Below, one piece after another: positions 6,698 to 8,632 of a DNA stretch of 8,632 nucleotides. The position numbers and the translations under genes are program-made. The number at the start of each line of letters is the position of its first letter. Positions within the stretch are counted from its first letter, which is position 1. Location of the stretch: assembly GCA_021805405.1 (NCBI GenBank), contig JAJZFK010000085.1:1-8632 (forward strand), in the 5' to 3' direction. Source of the stretch: a bacterium. Its GTDB lineage: Bacteria; Armatimonadota; Chthonomonadetes; Chthonomonadales; Chthonomonadaceae. Under the pieces are notes generated by a model. That model made no database searches. It was given only the letters and a program-made list of their open reading frames with translations, and was not told where the DNA came from.

Positions 6698-8048
6698 GAA
6701 AATTTTAATTGCGAACCGTGGGGAAATTGCCGTTCGCATTATTCGCGCTTGCCGGGAGATGCGCATTCGTACTGTGGCTGTGCACTCCACCGCTGATGCC
6801 GACTCGATGCATGTGCGCCTTGCAGATGAGTCCGTGTGTATCGGTTCGCCTGCACCCAAAGACAGCTACCTGCACATGCCGAACATTATTAGCGCTGCCC
6901 GAATTACTGGTGCGGAAGCCATCCATCCTGGCATTGGATTTCTCTCAGAACGAGCCAATTTCGCCGAAGCGTGCGAAATGTGTGGCCTCAAATTCATTGG
7001 TCCTTCCGCCACTGTAATGGATCGCATGAACAACAAGTCTTCCGCGCGTGAAACTATGCGCGCTGCGGGGGTCCCTGTTGTACCCGGTACCGAAGGCATG
7101 ATCGCCGATGACCAGGAAGCACTTAAGTTTGCGCGCAAAACAGGGTTTCCTCTCCTCATTAAGGCAGCTCACGGAGGTGGTGGCAGGGGTATACGCCTTG
7201 TTCAGAACGAAGATGAACTACCGCGTCAACTCGACATGGCACGCAACGAAGCGGCTTCTGCGTTTGGTAGCGCCGAAGTCTACATGGAGAGGTTTGTAGA
7301 AGAACCGCGTCATGTAGAGGTGCAAGTGCTGGCGGATGAACATGGCCATGTTGTACACCTTGGTGAGCGCGAATGCTCTGTGCAGAATCTGCGCCACCAA
7401 AAGCTGCTAGAAGAAGCTCCAGCAGTGCAGCTTACACCGCAGCAGCGCAGCAGGCTGGGTGATGCGGCTGTGAAGGCGGCACGAGCCATTGGGTACGTAA
7501 ACGCGGGTACCATTGAGTTTTTGGTAGACAGTCACGGTGATTTTTACTTCATGGAGATGAATAAGCGGCTGCAGGTAGAGCACTGTGTAACCGAAATGGT
7601 GACGGGAATTGACCTGGTTAAGGAGCAGATCCGTATAGCTGCGGGAGAGCGCCTTGGATATGCCCAGAAAGAGATACGCGCAAACGGCCATGCTATTGAG
7701 TGCCGAATAAACGCCGAGGATCCCGCCAGAGGATTTATTCCTAGCGCAGGATGCATTACCCGTGTGGTATTACCGGGAGGTTACGGCGTTAGAGTGGATA
7801 CGCACATCTACGCAGGTTATGAGGTGCCGCCCTTCTATGATCCTCTATTGGCAAAAGTTATTGTTTGGGACAAGGACCGACAAGGTGCCATTCTTAGGAT
7901 GCAGCGCTGCCTTTCGGAAATGGAGATTGATGGCGTGAAGACGAACATCGGTTTCCAGAAGCGCATCCTGAGTAATGCGTTTTATCGCCGCGGTGAGGTT
8001 TCAACCGACTTTATACAGCGCCGAATTATTTCGGATACCAAGTCATAG
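6690..8048 (+). CDS. accC: AccC-like biotin carboxylase with atypical active-site motifs
   Basis: Biotin carboxylase uses ATP and bicarbonate to carboxylate biotin on AccB. The 452-residue length fits the family. N-terminal domain 1-110 (IANRGEIAVRIIRA), ATP-grasp with glycine loop GGGGRG (162-167), and C-terminal domain with ECRINAEDP (337-345) are all present. Residues matching E. coli catalytic or binding positions that are kept: Lys116, Lys158, His208, Gln232, His236, Lys238, Glu276, Glu289, Asn291, Arg293, Gln295-Val-Glu297 and Arg339. Odd points: C-S-V-Q-N-L-R-H-Q-K (229-238) has one residue more than the usual C-S-x-Q-R-R-x-Q-K; HPGYGFLSEN reads HPGIGFLSER (Ile82, Arg88); MNTR reads MNKR (Lys292); HPVTE reads HCVTE (Cys299); GDK reads NNK (114-116). 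The changes sit in an otherwise well-conserved reading frame, so decay or frameshift is unlikely. ATP binding looks intact; biotin and bicarbonate handling may be altered. Confidence 0.96.
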   Translation: MFEKILIANRGEIAVRIIRACREMRIRTVAVHSTADADSMHVRLADESVCIGSPAPKDSYLHMPNIISAARITGAEAIHPGIGFLSERANFAEACEMCGLKFIGPSATVMDRMNNKSSARETMRAAGVPVVPGTEGMIADDQEALKFARKTGFPLLIKAAHGGGGRGIRLVQNEDELPRQLDMARNEAASAFGSAEVYMERFVEEPRHVEVQVLADEHGHVVHLGERECSVQNLRHQKLLEEAPAVQLTPQQRSRLGDAAVKAARAIGYVNAGTIEFLVDSHGDFYFMEMNKRLQVEHCVTEMVTGIDLVKEQIRIAAGERLGYAQKEIRANGHAIECRINAEDPARGFIPSAGCITRVVLPGGYGVRVDTHIYAGYEVPPFYDPLLAKVIVWDKDRQGAILRMQRCLSEMEIDGVKTNIGFQKRILSNAFYRRGEVSTDFIQRRIISDTKS

Positions 8049-8071
8049 GCTTTACACATACACAACTTTCT

Positions 8072-8075
8072 GGAG
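8072..8075 (+). promoter_or_regulatory. bioY: Ribosome binding site of bioY
   Basis: GGAG 8 nt before TTG 8084 marks a TTG start; the in-frame ATG at 8114 has no such site. The 35-nt gap after accC shows no terminator or clear operator. Confidence 0.65.
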
Positions 8076-8083
8076 TTTTTACG

Positions 8084-8632
8084 TTGACACATTTCAACAG
8101 AGTTCGAACAGCGATGGCTGCACAATCCACGCGGCCCCTCTGGATGCAGGGATGGCGTGGAGCTGTTCTCTTTACGGGCCTCATGGCGCTAAGCGCACAC
8201 ACAGCGTTCCCCCTGCCGGGTACGCCGGTGCCGGCTACCATGCAGGTGTTTACAGTGCTCCTTGCGGGCCTCGTTCTTGGGCCCCTGTGGGCTGGTGTTT
8301 CCATGGTGCAATACCTGCTCATTGGTGCGATTGGTCTGCCAGTATTTGCTCCTGGCCCACTTGGCACCGCCGCCATGTTTGGGGCTACCGGTGGGTACCT
8401 TATCTCCTTTCCTATTGCGGCCATGGTAGCTGGATTAGCCAGTGGCCGTTGCGAGAAGTGGATGGCGGCGGCTTGCGCAGCATCCATTGCTGTAATTTAT
8501 ACGGCCGGCTGTGGGTGGCTTGCATTAAGCTTTCATCCACATCTCACTGTGCTGCAGGCGATTGCTTTGGGGGCGGGCTGGTTCATTGTTTGGGATGCCG
8601 TAAAAGCCTGTGCTGCAATTGCGGCCGCCAGG
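8084..8632 (+). CDS. bioY: BioY, biotin transporter substrate-binding subunit (3' end beyond the window)
   Basis: BioY is the membrane S-component that captures biotin, alone or with the ECF energy module. The 183 codons present show its hallmark pattern: PLPGTPVPATMQVFTVLLAG (about 43-62), LGPLWAGVSMVQYLLIGAIG, LPVFAPGPLGTAAMFGATGG and YLISFPIAAMVAGLA, followed by helices and an Asp-x-x-Lys pair (Asp171, Lys174) typical of the last helix region. Five hydrophobic segments are visible, and only the extreme C-terminus seems to be missing. The family motif V-P-(I/V/x)-T-x-Q reads V-P-A-T-M-Q. The gene follows accC by 35 nt in the same direction and is probably in the same operon. This ties biotin uptake to the carboxylase-like genes. 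No ECF ATPase (bioM) or bioN gene is visible before the window ends. The upstream TTG start is chosen over ATG 8114 because of the GGAG. Confidence 0.95.
   Translation, partial: MTHFNRVRTAMAAQSTRPLWMQGWRGAVLFTGLMALSAHTAFPLPGTPVPATMQVFTVLLAGLVLGPLWAGVSMVQYLLIGAIGLPVFAPGPLGTAAMFGATGGYLISFPIAAMVAGLASGRCEKWMAAACAASIAVIYTAGCGWLALSFHPHLTVLQAIALGAGWFIVWDAVKACAAIAAAR

Noticed and set aside
7386..7391. Frameshift or sequencing error as explanation for the AccC insertion
   Set aside because: The extra length is exactly one codon and both flanks align without frame change, so a simple indel error does not fit.
8026..8487. 153-codon minus-strand frame opposite bioY
   Set aside because: The + strand gives an unmistakable BioY sequence with TTG start and ribosome site.
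1..8632. tRNA, rRNA, CRISPR array or insertion sequence
   Set aside because: No cloverleaf, conserved rRNA stretch, regularly spaced repeat or transposase was found by reading. A covariance-model scan was not possible here.

Overview
The window is bacterial chromosomal DNA with all recognised genes on the + strand and frequent GTG/TTG starts. The species cannot be fixed from the sequence. The order efp – membrane gene – accB – accC – bioY, and the cysteine pattern of the membrane protein, remind me of Armatimonadota-like genomes, but that is an unverified impression from memory.

The left part (1-3702) is an accessory-looking block of tandem paralogues. An open frame running in from the left edge (2-1237) and a 553-residue gene (1403-3064) encode HEAT-repeat-like proteins with predicted membrane hairpins and a clearly shared C-terminal region. 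A third copy (about 3057-3702) is a wreck: it keeps a coupled start and a recognisable C-terminal end, but has stops, a frame change and a large internal loss. Their function is unknown.

The stretch 3703-4360 holds no convincing gene. It contains a 16-bp perfect inverted repeat, a second short dyad, and then a strong extended -10 promoter. A GAAC-N4-GTTC dyad lies on that promoter's start region, just before efp.

The right part (4361-8632) is a probable operon. It encodes elongation factor P, a six-helix membrane protein with an eight-cysteine loop, an AccB-like protein and an AccC-like protein whose genes overlap by 8 nt, and the biotin transporter subunit BioY, which is cut by the window end. 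On paper this links translation, biotin uptake and malonyl-CoA synthesis.

The main surprise is in accB/accC. The AccB-like protein has Asp110 where the biotin-bearing lysine should be, and its whole carrier domain contains no lysine, so it cannot be biotinylated in the normal way. The AccC partner keeps most catalytic residues but has an extra residue in the active-site Cys-Ser-x-Gln-Arg-Arg-x-Gln-Lys motif and unusual residues at several near-invariant sites. The pair looks like a non-canonical, perhaps regulatory or neofunctionalised, carboxylase module. A functional pair would then be expected elsewhere in the genome.
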